This document shows positions 1-10,771 of a stretch of 64,000 nucleotides of DNA, piece by piece. Within the stretch, counting starts at the first letter, position 1, and every line of letters starts with the position of its first letter. Source of the stretch: Plasmopara viticola. Taxonomy: Eukaryota; Oomycota; Peronosporomycetes; Peronosporales; Peronosporaceae. The position numbers and the translations under genes are program-made. The notes beneath the pieces are model-generated. The model saw nothing but the letters and a program-made list of their open reading frames with translations. It was not told the origin of the DNA and did no database searches. The DNA is taken from positions 124,001-188,000 of the forward strand of contig MBPM02000007.1 in the NCBI GenBank assembly GCA_001695595.3. Direction: 5' to 3'.

Positions 1-158
1 GCGTACGTTAAATAGCCTGCCACGTGTGGGGGAGATACAAGAAGGCCACACACACACAGTGAGGCAGAGAGGCGAGATTCGATCGCGCCGACCACGACCC
101 AGCCGCAACTTCGCCTCGCTTCACTCAATCGAGTCGACTGGTCCACTTTCCGTACACA

Positions 159-2763
159 ATGGACAAGGCGTTGCTGACACGCGCCACAAGCAAAGATGAC
201 ACGCCGACGCCCGGGTACCTCTACGGGGAGATAGCCCGCATGACCCAACACAGCTATGAAACATGTACCAAGGTGCTAGATTTTCTCTTAAATCGCGTCA
301 AGAACAAGCACCACACCATCAAGTACAAGGCGCTACAGGTTATTAAACACATTTGCCGCGAGGGCCGCGTTGATTTTAAGCGCGAGATGCAGAGGCACAT
401 TCCTGCCATCAAAGAGTGTCTGCGTACGTACGCGACCGGAAAGCCTTACTACTTTTGCTATCGATTTGTACTGATTGTTGCTTTTCTATTGAAGAATTTC
501 GCGGTATGCCCGACCCGCTCAAAGGCGACGAATATTTTCGTCGGGTTCGGGAGGCAGCTAAGGAAGTGCTGGACGCTATCTACGACACGGACAACACACC
601 TGGACTAGGCGGGCTGGGGATGTCAGCCCGTATTCAAGGCGTGGGCGTCAATCCGAATGACAATGGAGGTGGCAATTCTGGCTGGAGCTCCAAGATCTGG
701 GGAGGAAAGAATTCGAACGACAATTCGCTGCCTCCTCCGCCAATGGCCGGCCCACCTATTGGCGGATATAATGGTGCTGTACCTCCTGGCGTTCCGTATG
801 GATACCCGGCCGACCCAAGTCAAGGCACTTATGGCGGCCCACAACCTTATGGTGGCCATCAACCGTACGGTCAACCACAGCCAGACTTTGCCAATGGAGG
901 CACTAATTTGCCGTACGGTGGAGCTCCACCGAATCAGTATGGTGGTGCACCCCCTCCCTTTAATGACCAAAAGTTTTCTGGCATTGGCAATCCGATGTAT
1001 CAGGATCCGCGTGCTGATGAAAAGGGATTTTTCAAGGGACTAAAGGAGAAAGTGACGTCAAAATACAACAAGTCAGACAAACCTACATTTGGTGGTGGTC
1101 CTCCGGGATCGTCGAATCCGCCTGAAGGATGGAGCTTTGCTACGAATCGTGGACCGACCGGTGGCAACTACGCTCCCACTTCTGCGGCGTACAATCCTGA
1201 GGAACCGTATCGGCCGACTGGATTTGCTGGAGGAGGTTATCGTCCTGGTGGTTATGGACAGGATCCGCGGGAATCCGCTAGCTCACAGCTACGGGAGAAA
1301 TCTTATGGTACGAGATTCTTCTGGGTCATAATTGAGATGTTTGAATCGTTTACTAACCAAAATTGAACATTTGTGGTGTAGACGGCGACCGCAAAAAAGG
1401 CCGTGTGGGTGGTGCATGGAGTGATGTAGACGTGCCATCGGGCGGAAGCTCATCCGGAATGCCGCCGAGCAGTAGCCATGAGAGCCGCTCGCAGAGCTTC
1501 AACGGCAACACGCGTGACGCACAATCTTACCCGCGCAATTCAGATTACGATTACGATGACAACAAGCGCCGTGATACTTCTCAGGGAACAAGACCTTTTC
1601 CACAACCCCCTGTTCAGGTAGGCCATACGTCAGGAGCACAGTCGGATGGGTCATATGAGCGCAATCTGGTTTCGGCGTTGTGTGCCCCTGGCGGCATGCG
1701 TGCTGTCCCTCCTAAGGACAAGATGGACGCGTTCTTGAAGAGCGCAATTACTTTGGATGCTGAAATAGTAGGCCCGATTCTGGAAGACTGTTTGTTGGAC
1801 GACCAGTGGACCGTGGTTTCAAAAGCACTGGCAACAATTGACGCGTTACTAAAGACGGATGGATGCGACGAATTTGAAGAGTACTTTAGTGAGAACTATA
1901 ACGAGATTGAGTCATGTGTGAAGTCAGAGAAAGCGGCTGTGCGTGATCGTGCTGTCAAAGTGCTCAACCAATTGGGTATAACAGGTGGCCTCGGAGAATC
2001 TGTGTCTAGCCGAGAGTCGTCGAAGAAAAGCAAGCCATCGAACCACACAAAGCAACCAGCTACAGGGGAAGCTGACCTCTTGGGAGGGTTTGATGACGCT
2101 TCTCCTGCGGGCGACAACGACTCACTTTTTTCGGGTCTACAGACATCTGCTCCTCCTCAGCAAATGGCACAGGAATCTTCACAGCCTGCCCCAACGGCAC
2201 ACGACGTGACGGATATGTTTGGCGGGTTGCAGCTTCAAAGTAGTACTCTGAGTGCTACTTCACTCCCTGAAACATCTCAACCGGCTGCTTCTGCCCCTCC
2301 TACTGCCGTCTCTTCTGCCTCCACTGCTTCAGCTCCTAACCCGTCAGTAAACAAATCGATGGTACTGGATCCGCTTCTTGAACCCGTGCCGGCAGCACCC
2401 GTGATGAATCAGGGCTTTGCGACTCCTATGAATATGAATATGGGCATGAATATGATGAACTTTAGCACGCCACAGCAAATGGCCCAGATGCAGCAAATGC
2501 AACAGATGCAGTACATGCAGCAAATGCAACAAATGCAACAAATGCAACAGATGCAGTACATGCAACAAATGCAACAGATGCAAGGAATGGGTGGCAATGC
2601 GGGAGGTTCCCAGGTGATTGGAGCTGCAATGACTCCTACAGGCTACATTGCCAAGACAATCCAAGAGCCGGCAGAAGGTCTTGCGTCCGACTCGGGTTTC
2701 GGATTTATGAAGAAACAGGATGACTCGTTTAACTTTGTGAAGGACGCAATGAAAAACAGTTAG
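159..2763 (+). CDS. Tepsin-like AP-4 accessory protein (ENTH + VHS-like domains), three exons
   Basis: Exons 159-423, 495-1307 and 1382-2763 join to 2460 nt (819 aa). Intron 1 (424-494, GTACGT...GAAG) rejoins the ENTH core as IKECL-Q-FRGMPDPLKGD. Intron 2 (1308-1381) has a TACTAAC branch site. Residues 1-118 are an ENTH domain, which binds phosphoinositide membranes in vesicle-coat adaptors. A Gly/Pro/Tyr-rich linker follows. Residues about 451-558 form a second helical VHS/ENTH-like domain, the arrangement seen in tepsin and plant MTV1 but not in classical epsins. Downstream are LFSGLQT (residue 608), MFGGLQL (638), a Met/Gln repeat (about 729-761) and a C-terminal pair SGFGFMKK / DSFNFVKDAM. 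The first two resemble tepsin's LFxG(M/L)x(L/V) motif for the AP-4 beta ear, and the last resembles its S(AV)F(SA)FLN motif for the epsilon ear. ENTH assignment is firm; the tepsin identity is inferred from domain order and motifs. An epsin-family paralogue is the alternative. Confidence 0.85.
2488..2585 (+). repeat. CAR-ATG-type Met/Gln codon repeat inside the tepsin-like gene
   Basis: Near-perfect reiteration of CAG/CAA-ATG units encodes alternating MQQ triplets with two MQY interruptions. The unit alternates CAA and CAG, so it is not a pure microsatellite. It is in frame and lies between the AP-4-like motifs and the C-terminus. Confidence 0.85.
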
Positions 2764-3260
2764 GCGACGACTTGTGTACAGTACGTGCATCATGGAATGG
2801 CGCGAATTGACGTCGTATCTACAGGAATTAGGGAATCGAGCAACTCTTGGCTACTCGATCATTGCAAGCTCGTCAACAATTGTAGTACCAGACTGTCAAT
2901 GTAGACGAATGGTAGCAGGAAAGAAGTACATACAGCTGCTGCACTTAATGCTCAGCTTTATCGTTCAGTCCTACAACACTTGTTGTCCCAAACCGTTGCT
3001 CGTGATACTGCCATAGTCTGTGCATGACAACGTCTACTGCTTTTCCCACCCACTGCACCACTGTGATGTGCTGGTCGTCACTGTAATGACCCATCGTTTC
3101 GACCAGCTAACACTTACATGAGACAGACTTTATCCTCTTGCCATCACGTTACAAGTCGTACCTGGTCGAATACCGTAGAAGGCTCTCCGTTGGTCTCAAA
3201 ACACATGTGCTCAATCACTTTGTCGCAAATCAGTTCACAATCGATTGGATGTACACTCAC
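2764..3260. other. 3' flank of the tepsin-like gene; left edge of the segmental duplication
   Basis: No gene is seen here. From about 2788 the sequence is recognisably the same as 11606 onward (shared stretches such as gtacatacagctg, acaacacttgttgt, gatgtgctg.tcgtcact). The left duplicated block therefore begins only some 25 bp after the tepsin-like stop codon. Confidence 0.6.
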
Positions 3261-3641
3261 TCATCCATTACCTTGTATCAAAAAGTCCATGTCTTGCTTT
3301 TGTGATTTAATCATCTTCACCAGCACCTCCACCAACGTCCCCACCAGACCATTGTTCGCTTTTACAAACTCTCGAAGTTCATTCACGCCTCTCATCCAGT
3401 CCTGAAGACGCTGCTCCATCAATAGCTGCCTCAGATTTGACACGTGGGTCGTCAATACATGCGAAAGCCTTAAGTCGCCGTCTTGACTCCCTTCTTCCTC
3501 CGTATCACTGGTGAGGCTTGGCTTATATGTAGGCGAAGGCCAGGAAGACTTGTAGGAAGATTGAAAGGCACGAGAAGTACCCCCCGTCTTCATTAAATAC
3601 GTGGCCAAGGCAAAGCGCATGACCGCGCTGGTCATTTCCAT
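3261..3641 (-). CDS. Small hypothetical protein, 126 aa
   Basis: An open frame of 126 codons starts at ATG 3641 and runs to 3261, on the same strand as the adjacent acyltransferase pseudogene. The N-terminal half is Ser/Thr/Glu-rich. The C-terminal 60 residues look like a pair of amphipathic helices (QLLMEQRLQDWMRGVNEL, LVGTLVEVLVKMIKSQKQ). I do not recognise a family. A possible splice acceptor (ctatttcag) lies just upstream of the ATG, so this could be a last exon. The homologous stretch in copy B (about 12700-12960) is frame-broken and separated from its 3' flank by a SINE-like insertion. That the frame stays open here but not there weakly argues for selection; chance is not excluded. Confidence 0.35.
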   Translation of the reverse strand: MEMTSAVMRFALATYLMKTGGTSRAFQSSYKSSWPSPTYKPSLTSDTEEEGSQDGDLRLSHVLTTHVSNLRQLLMEQRLQDWMRGVNELREFVKANNGLVGTLVEVLVKMIKSQKQDMDFLIQGNG

Positions 3642-3739
3642 TGCACTGGAGTGCGGAAGTCTGAAATAGTAATAATGTAGCTCTCAGAAATAGTACTTGC
3701 CAATTTTTTATTATGGTTTGTTCCTTCGGATACATGCTA

Positions 3740-4935
3740 AATGTACTTCGTTCGAGAGAAAGTCTAAGCTCTCTCATGTTGGAATTAATTCGATTTATGC
3801 TTGCAAATCTCACGACGCCATTACCCGATCCTTTAACATCATGAGCAGCGAGGCAGCGTGAGATTCTTTTTGCTAACAATTGCGACGGGTACTCTATGAA
3901 ATAGTAAGTTGCTGTTGCCAGCACTTGAATTACACCAAACCGAGTGCAGAGTCGGTTGAAATACTTTTCTTGATTACTAATCGGACCATGACCGATTACA
4001 AAAGAGTGCAGCGTGTAAACTGAAAAACTGATTTCGCCCCAGTATCGTAGCACATTCCCCTCAAAGTTGATATGCAAGATGGACAAGTCGTTTCGATCAC
4101 GAATGTTGCTGTCACTTGAACGCTGATAAATCCAAATACCCTTGAATTCCAATACAGGGTCTTCAAAGACCCAGTCAAATATCAAACCGTGAAAGGACAC
4201 GCTCAATATTAAAATGATAGCCAATTTTTCAGGAACATAACATGCCATCAGCGAAAGGTAAATCCTGTCCTTTTGATCCACAAGTCCGACTTAATGAAAA
4301 TAATAGTGAACCTGCGAGGAATGTTTGAAAATGAGAAGCAAGGTCCATGTGCTGGTCGCGAAACTTGGTGCGCCCTTCGTAAAAAATCCACCCGAGCAAA
4401 GAAAGAGCTCCGAGCCACCAGTAGCGACGTATTCCCAACGTAACCAACACAAAACTTGGATTAACCAAGTAATATCCGAATTCAAGGGGCAACGTCCACG
4501 TTGATTCGATGACCACTGTAAAATAGAAGCACCCTTCCCAAGTTATAAGGTTTGTTCGCGGTCAATAAGAAGTAGCGGCATTGATTGCCATGTGACAAGC
4601 AAGAAAGCGCGATTGCTGTCACTGCAAATAGTGGATAGACGCGAAAAAATCGTTTCTGAAAGTAGTCGAGTAACGCATTCGTCCATGAACGAGGTTTTGC
4701 TTGCATTGCCACCAAGTCCATGCTCTTCGTTAGAAACAGCCATGTCAGCAAAAAGAAAGAAAGTACAAAGAATGCGTCCACTGCCACAAGACCCATGCTT
4801 GGACCTAGCGTGGGAACCTCACGCGAGTGGTCAAGAACAACGAGGATAGCTGCGAGACCGGCGCGACATTTGTTAAGGCTGGTTCGGCGTCGAAATTATT
4901 TGGTATCGATGACTTGGTGCAGAGTAGTAAGGTGA
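3740..4935 (-). pseudogene. Decayed acyltransferase-3 family membrane protein
   Basis: Read on the minus strand, fragments in different frames follow the intact gene at 13028-14386 almost residue by residue. They include DAEPALTNVAP, VAVDAFFVLSFFLLTWLF, SWTNALLDYFQKRFFRVYPLFAVTAIALS, LLFYSGHR, ISFSVYTLHSFVIGHGPIS and TYYFIEYPSQLLAKRIS. Between NVAP (about 4870) and the next block, roughly 30 bp are missing relative to the intact paralogue. This removes the LDGIRG hallmark and its start context and shifts the frame. More frame changes occur near 4500 and 4270. No single frame could give a functional enzyme. Confidence 0.85.
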
Positions 4936-5022
4936 CCACTTCGTAGATAATTATGCATATGTCTTTTGTGCCTTCACATAAACACATTGTTTACGTTTTT
5001 CATATACGTATGTCTTCAGTAT

Positions 5023-5344
5023 TGTGAGGATCTGGATGTTGGTAGGCGGTGTTGGACTGTTAGGTTGTAGGTTCAGTTGTAGATTTGTGGCGAACTAAAA
5101 ATGTTGGTTATTTCTTAGACTGATTTCCTTATTATATGTAACCTATCCTATTTCTTCCTACTGTTTTCCTCATGTAAGTCATTCCTCCTAGTAGGCCGCC
5201 TTTCCTATTAACTAATATGGATATATGTATCATCTCTTCTTGAATGTGGGTTAAGTTTGTTTACGAAAACATATAGAATGTTTGTAACCTACACTCACTG
5301 ACATTCTAGAATGGTTCTAGAACATGTGATTGTGGTTCCTTACA
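5023..5344 (-). repeat. 3' LTR of the Ty3/gypsy element
   Basis: 322 bp, TG...CA bounded, homologous along its length to 11106-11427. The last codons of the polyprotein run into it: the chromodomain frame ends with a TAA formed by the first LTR bases (TGTAAGG on the minus strand). Confidence 0.93.
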
Positions 5345-6936
5345 TCCTGCCCGATTTGATCTCTCGTTGTCGCTGTTTATATTCGGCAACGAGATCATTC
5401 CAATGAGCTACGTGTCGAATATCTTTCTCTTTTTGCCAGCTAGCTTCATCTTCTGTTTCACCATGCCACTGGACAAGCCAATCGGGTTGTCGATTAAATT
5501 GTCTCTTCTTCAAAAAACGTAGAATGAGTTGAAGCTGATCAGCTGAGTCATTGTCCACAAACTTCGACGCTTTGGGGATAGGACGACTAAGGAACTTGTC
5601 TGGTTCGGCTCGTATTTCGACAATACATCGGCATTGAAGGTCGGATTAATTCTCTTCATGCTTTGTGGCAATTTGAGTTTTGCCACATTGGGATTTATCA
5701 TCTTGATGATTTCATTCATGGCCCAACTTTTCTTGCTGCAAATTTCGCTCGTTTATCTCCCATATCTTTGGCAGCATGTCTTAGAGAGATTCTTCGAGTA
5801 TCTAGCATAACTAGATCTCCGACTTGAAATTCAACTTGATGTACTCTACGCTTCTGATCATAATATTGCTTTTGAGTGGCTTGAGCTTTTAGTAGATTCT
5901 TTCTTGGTTGTTCAATTATCTTTTGTCTTTTTTCCACGAACTCTCTAGCCTGAACATCAATTTTCACTCTCAAATCATTGCCACTTATTCCTTTTTGCCA
6001 AGGAGAACTTTTTTTTCTCCCGGTGTCAATCTCAAATGGAGAATATCCAGTTGATGCACTGACAAGTGTTGTATGATCATATTCGATGGTGCCTAAGTAA
6101 TCTGTCCAATCTGTTCCGTGATAGGACACCGTACGTCTAAGTGCATCTTCAACGACTAAGTTTTGTCGTTCCGTTTGTCCATCGGCTTGAGCACGATGTG
6201 CTGATGTCATACTAAGTCGAACACCATAATTGTCATCAGAGATTTCCAAAATGATGAAGTGAACTTGCTATCTCTTTCACTTCAGGTAATCCATGGTGTC
6301 GAACTACAGCTTCAAAGAATGCTTTGGCTGTTGCAGATGCATCATTATTCGCATGCACTGCAGCGTACTTGGAACGTTTTGCAATTCGTCGACAACAATT
6401 AGAATGGCATCGAAATCATTTGAAACGGGTATTTCACTTAGAAAATCCAATGACACAACATGCCAGTATTGCTCAGGTATTGAAATTGGCATAAGTAATC
6501 CATTTTTTCGTTGATTGTCATGTTTCCAGCGTGTACAAGTACCACACGTCTTGACATATTCCTTGATATCATTTTTTCAATAATACCACTGTGCAACTCG
6601 CAAGAAAGTTCTGCGATTGCCAGGATGAGCAGCTATAGCAGAGTCATGATATTGCAAAATGACTTGAGTTCACAAACGATCGTTGTTCGGCACACAAAGT
6701 CTTGCAACTTTGTTGGAATTACGTAGAAACAATAATTCGTGATTTTTAATGAACAATGTGTCATTATCAGACTTCGTCCATGAGTCTTGAAACTCAGGAT
6801 CATTGGCATAACCTTGATGGAACATTATTCGGACATCTAACGACAACTCGATATAAGATGCAATCATTACTGCAGCAACTCGAAGTGACTCAGGCCCTTC
6901 CCGGAGCAGAGTTGGCCCAGATGGTGAAACACGCAA
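5340..6936 (-). pseudogene. Ty3/gypsy integrase with C-terminal chromodomain, frame-broken
   Basis: Reading down the minus strand: an H2C2-type region (about 6936-6530) ends in a CGTC-TRW zinc motif. The catalytic core follows, with VVSLDFLSEIP (first Asp) and ILIVVDEL at about 6490-6380, then HRAQADGQTERQN...LVVEDALR (6190-6130). Next come the basic GPY-like part VGDLVMLDTRRI and a chromodomain with PDWLVQWHGETEDEASWQ (5490-5440). Frames change near 6670, 6300, 5716 and 5558. Integrase-linked chromodomains (chromoviruses) direct insertion toward modified histones; this copy cannot act. Confidence 0.85.
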
Positions 6937-7974
6937 ACGAGAACCTCGAGCCTGACATTAAGCATCACATTCATGAAAGTTGATAGTTAAAGGAGCGCAT
7001 TCGTCTGGTCGACGCGACAAAGCATCAGCGACGAAATTAAGAGCACCATTGATGTGATGAATCGTAAAAGTATAATGGGAAAATGTTGTCAAATATCTTG
7101 CCAATTTAGGGGACACGTTAGGATGATGAAGCAGCCATGAGCATGCACTATTATCCGTGAATATTTCAAGTTGATGACCGTAGAGATAATGACGCCATTG
7201 GTCGAGACCAGCTGTTTTTGCAAATAATTCCTTTTCATGTGCCGGCCAATTGATTTCATGAACACCAAGCTTCTTAGAATAGAAAGCAACCAGGATGATC
7301 ATGACCATTCGCAAATTGCGAAAGTACACCACCAATGAACAATCCTGACGCATCTGTAGTGAGTACAAAAGGGCGTGAGAAATTAGGTAAGGTGAGTACT
7401 GGTGCAGACTGCAAAGCAGCTTTAGACTAGCAAAAGTACGATCTTGGCCCAGATGGTGAAACACGCAAACGAGAACCTCGAGCCTGACATTAAGCATCAC
7501 ATTCATGAAAGTTGATAGTTAAAGGAGCGCATTCGTCTGGTCGACGCGACAAAGCATCAGCGACGAAATTAAGAGCACCATTGATGTGATGAATCGTAAA
7601 AGTATAATGGGAAAATGTTGTCAAATATCTTGCCAATTTAGGGGACACGTTAGGATGTGAAGCAGCCATGAGCATGCACTATTATCCGTGAATACTTCAA
7701 GTTGATGACCGTAGAGATAATGACGCCATTGGTCGAGACCAGCTGTTTTTGCAAATAATTCCTTTTCATGTGCCGGCCAATTGATTTCATGAACACCAAG
7801 CTTCTTAGAATAGAAAGCAACCAGGATGATCATGACCATTCGCAAATTGCGAAAGTACACCACCAATGAACAATCCTGACGCATCTGTAGTGAGTACAAA
7901 AGGGCGTGAGAAATTAGGTAAGGTGAGTACTGGTGCAGACTGCAAAGCAGCTTTAGACTAGCAAAAGTACGATC
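6912..7974 (-). repeat. Tandem direct duplication (532 + 531 bp) of the RNase H region
   Basis: Unit 1 (6912-7443) and unit 2 (7444-7974) are nearly identical. I see one 1-bp deletion (gatgatgaag versus gatgtgaag) and one substitution (gaatatttc versus gaatacttc). The junctions share TTGG microhomology. Both units encode the RNase H part of pol (NWPAHEKELFA, EIFTDNSACSWLLH, NFVADALSRR). Confidence 0.95.
6958..7974 (-). pseudogene. Ty3/gypsy RNase H, present twice in tandem
   Basis: The minus strand encodes SLVVYFRNLRMVMIILVAFYSKKL then INWPAHEKELFA, LYGHQLEIFTDN and HHINGALNFVADALSRR, which are RNase H hallmarks of gypsy pol. The first occurrence in pol order (7490-7974) has the 1-bp deletion and ends in a stop after LTCPLNWQDI in one frame. 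The second (6958-7506) reads through to the linker toward integrase. The duplication disrupts the polyprotein. Confidence 0.85.
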
Positions 7975-9006
7975 TTGGTCTTCCCCCCCGATTCCGCTGT
8001 ATGTCCTTCTTCACAAGCTTGCTTAATGGCAAAACAATTTGAGCAAATTGATGATTAAAGCGGCGATAATAACCAGCTAAGCCGAGAAAACTTTGAAGTT
8101 CTTTGAGTGAAGATGGCACTGGCCATTTAGCAATTGCTTCTGTTTTGGAATTATCAACAGACAATCTTTTCCGTGATACAGTATGACCCAAAAAGCTGAC
8201 TTCTTCGAGTGCAAATTTACACTTGCCGATATGAGCATAAAGCTTTTCTTTTCGCAAAATTTGAAACGCAGTTTCCAAATGAACTAAGTGTTCAGCATAG
8301 GTGTGTGAAAACACACAGATAACATCCAAGTACACGACAACATATAGGAATTCTCCAAATAGAACTCGCACGAGTCGTGACCAAACTCCTGGCATTCCTG
8401 CAAGACCCATCGGTGCAACACACCATTGATAGGTTTCATTACTTGTACGAAATGCGGTATACTTCTTGCTGTTTGGATGAATGCGCATTTGATGATAACC
8501 TCGCACCAAATCAATCACAATAAATAACAGTTCTTATCAAATAGTTCGTCAATGCGTGGCAAAGGAATCTTTGGAACAATGGTTTTAGAGTTGACATACC
8601 GAAACTCAATAACCCATCGCAACAATATGTTTGCGTTACCAGATCGAATCCATTCGGAACGTGAAACACTTGTTCCTGTCTTCGGATCCTTCTTTGGTAT
8701 ACCAGATATATTGGATACCCAAGGCGAGTCAGTTATTTCAATCCAACTGCGTGATAGGTTTTTGTCAACAAATTTTTGTAATGCATCTTGTTCCACTTGT
8801 GATAGACGAAAAGGTGGTCGATTACTTGGCTGAGCTCTTGGTTTCATGGTCATTTCAAACTCTACCGAACGATGCGGCGGTAAAGCATCTGGCAATTTCT
8901 TTGGAAAAACGTCTTAGAATGAATCCAGCAAAGATTGAAATTTTGGCTCTTTTTGCTCTTCATGCAACAGAGGCTTGACAAATTCTAATACGATAAACTT
9001 CTTCAT
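7975..9006 (-). pseudogene. Ty3/gypsy reverse transcriptase, inactivated
   Basis: From ATG 9006 the frame gives KKFIVLEFVKPLL, then a TAA where relatives have FxDVFP, then DVFPKKLPDALPPHRSVEFEM and WVSNISGIPKKDPKTG (8895-8515). After a frameshift near 8515 it continues IDLVRGYHQMRIHPNSKKYTAFRT, the YxDD box, FLGHTVSRKRLSVD and LGLAGYYRRF (8518-7958). The active-site box reads YLDVICVFS where YLDDICVFS is expected, so the second catalytic Asp is replaced by Val. Confidence 0.88.
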
Positions 9007-9251
9007 ATTATGCCTTCTTTAATTTTTTTGAAAACTCTGACGCGGAAACAATTTCATGTTCAATTGGAGGTCAGGTTGATTATCGCTTGTATTGCATGAG
9101 ACTTGATGCGTTCGCCAGTTTATGATTGGTTCATGAGCTGTCAACCACGGTTTACCCAAAAAACATCGTGAGAACTACTATTCATTGGCCATTCCATGAC
9201 CGGAACGACTGAAAAATTATTTTCATCAAAAGATATATCTGCAAACCCTTG

Positions 9252-10382
9252 TTAAACTTTCTTCGTAACAGTGTTGCTGCCGTCGAGATGAGTAACCTGA
9301 ACTACTTCTTCGGAATGGGCAATTTGTAAAAGTCCTGGTTTGACCACATTACACATGGCGCCTGAATTTAGCATAATATTGACAGTATATTTATCAAGAT
9401 TTCCTTGCTTGATGATTGAATCTTTTCCACTATAGGTTGCAATAGCTTCACTGAGTGTTTTAATAGCTTCATGAGACGTTGTAGCAATCGTTTCTTCTTG
9501 AACAGATTCACTTTCGAAGTAATTGATATTGGCGCGATTATGATTTCGATTATCTTGATTGTAGTTGCCTTGTTGTCTGTTCTTGTGCTTATAACATTGT
9601 TGAATAGTATGACCAAGTTTCTTGCAGAATGAACAATTGGGCTTATTTGGACGACGATTATTTTGATAACGATTCTGATATCGGGATGACCTTTGAAAAG
9701 GTCGAGTACGGTCAATTTCCATAGGCTCAGGTCCATTTGACGGCTGTGTCACTGGTAGTGGACCAGGACGCGGAATACGTGGTGCTTGACTTGTATAGCC
9801 ACTTGAAATATTTGAATGAGCGCGTTCAAAATCGAGAGCGACTGTGACCGCCGCTGATAAAGTTTCGCAACGTCGATACTGAACTTCTCTTCTAGATCTT
9901 TGCCGTAATCCTCTTTGAAAATATATTATTTGGTCAATCTCCGTCATATTGGATATTTGAGAAATAAGTTGTCGAAAATTCGCAACGTAATCACGTAAAT
10001 TTTTACAACTCTCTTGTCTCAATCGATGCAATTCGTCACGCAAACGATATTGCAAATTCGCCGGTACAAACTCTTTATCCAAAGCAACGAAAAATTCATC
10101 TACCGTATTAAATTCACGCTGATGAAGCACAAACCATTGAGCTGCTGCTCCACGCAAAGTTGTTCCAAGTACTGCGATAATTTGTTTTGCTAAAGACTCC
10201 TCTTTCCATTTCGTTCCTTGCGCCAAAAAATAATTCTCCAAGTTTGCCCAAAAGAGGTGAGCAGACTCATCACTTCTCCCACTATAAGTTGGCAGCTTCA
10301 ATCTTTCAGCTTTAACGTTACTCTCCAATTGTTTCTGACTTAATTTCTCGATAATTTCCTGTTGTTTATTCATAACTTGCAT
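9252..10382 (-). CDS. Gag with zinc knuckle and damaged protease start, 376 aa
   Basis: An open frame from ATG 10382. It has a helical gag capsid region (RLKLPTYSGRSDESAHLFWANLENYF; WFVLHQREFNTVDEFFVALDKEF; LHRLRQESCKNLRDYVANFRQLISQI), a basic Arg/Asn-rich segment and a CX2CX4HX4C knuckle (CSFCKKLGHTIQQC). It then enters the aspartic protease domain, where the expected D(S/T)GA reads NSGAMCNVV, so the catalytic Asp is Asn. The frame stops shortly afterwards, before RT. Gag itself is the best-preserved part of the element. Confidence 0.88.
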   Translation of the reverse strand: MQVMNKQQEIIEKLSQKQLESNVKAERLKLPTYSGRSDESAHLFWANLENYFLAQGTKWKEESLAKQIIAVLGTTLRGAAAQWFVLHQREFNTVDEFFVALDKEFVPANLQYRLRDELHRLRQESCKNLRDYVANFRQLISQISNMTEIDQIIYFQRGLRQRSRREVQYRRCETLSAAVTVALDFERAHSNISSGYTSQAPRIPRPGPLPVTQPSNGPEPMEIDRTRPFQRSSRYQNRYQNNRRPNKPNCSFCKKLGHTIQQCYKHKNRQQGNYNQDNRNHNRANINYFESESVQEETIATTSHEAIKTLSEAIATYSGKDSIIKQGNLDKYTVNIMLNSGAMCNVVKPGLLQIAHSEEVVQVTHLDGSNTVTKKV

Positions 10383-10498
10383 AAAGATGTTGCATAATCT
10401 GGTTCATAGATGGTTCGGCCAAGATGAATAGTATTAAAAAGAAAAAACTTAATTTTTAGCTTTGAACCGATCTCTTAAATTGTAGCGTGAATCTTTGA

Positions 10499-10771
10499 CT
10501 AAAATCGTTCGACTTCTTGGAGTAAAGTGTCGACTTCTTGGAGTAAAGTGTCGACTTCTTGGAGAGGATCGGAGAGAGACTTGCCTTGATTGGGGAGAAT
10601 TTCTTTTTCTTTAGTGAGACGCTTAAAAAGGAGCGAAGCGATTCGACGAGACTTTTTGACAGAATATATGAGATCTTGCGCCCTTATTGAAGCTTTGTCA
10701 CCAGAGTCGAAGACGAAAGCTTGTTCACAATTCAAGGAAAATTCCGATTCAGCACGGCGCTTCTTGCCCAT
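10499..10771 (-). CDS. Small ORF in the 5' leader of the retroelement, 90 aa
   Basis: It lies between the 5' LTR and gag, on the element's coding strand. It starts MGKKRRAE and ends with three tandem LLQEVDT/LLQEVER heptads. These are encoded by three copies of a 21-bp unit (gtcgacttcttggagtaaa) at 10507-10565 on the plus strand. I know of no family. It may be a leader ORF of this element lineage or simply untranslated leader with a tandem repeat. Confidence 0.3.
   Translation of the reverse strand: MGKKRRAESEFSLNCEQAFVFDSGDKASIRAQDLIYSVKKSRRIASLLFKRLTKEKEILPNQGKSLSDPLQEVDTLLQEVDTLLQEVERF

Larger units (their letters stand above)
2788..4935. repeat. Segmental duplication, copy A (carries the dead acyltransferase)
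   Basis: This block is homologous along its length to about 11606-14265: same order, same orientation, divergent at many bases. It contains a short minus-strand ORF (3261-3641) and an acyltransferase pseudogene. Copy B holds an intact acyltransferase but a ruined version of the short ORF. The Ty3/gypsy element lies between the copies. Confidence 0.75.

Noticed and set aside
3523..4281. 252-aa ORF as an intact gene
   Set aside because: It joins the C-terminal part of the acyltransferase pseudogene to out-of-frame flank; the paralogue shows the N-terminal domain is missing.
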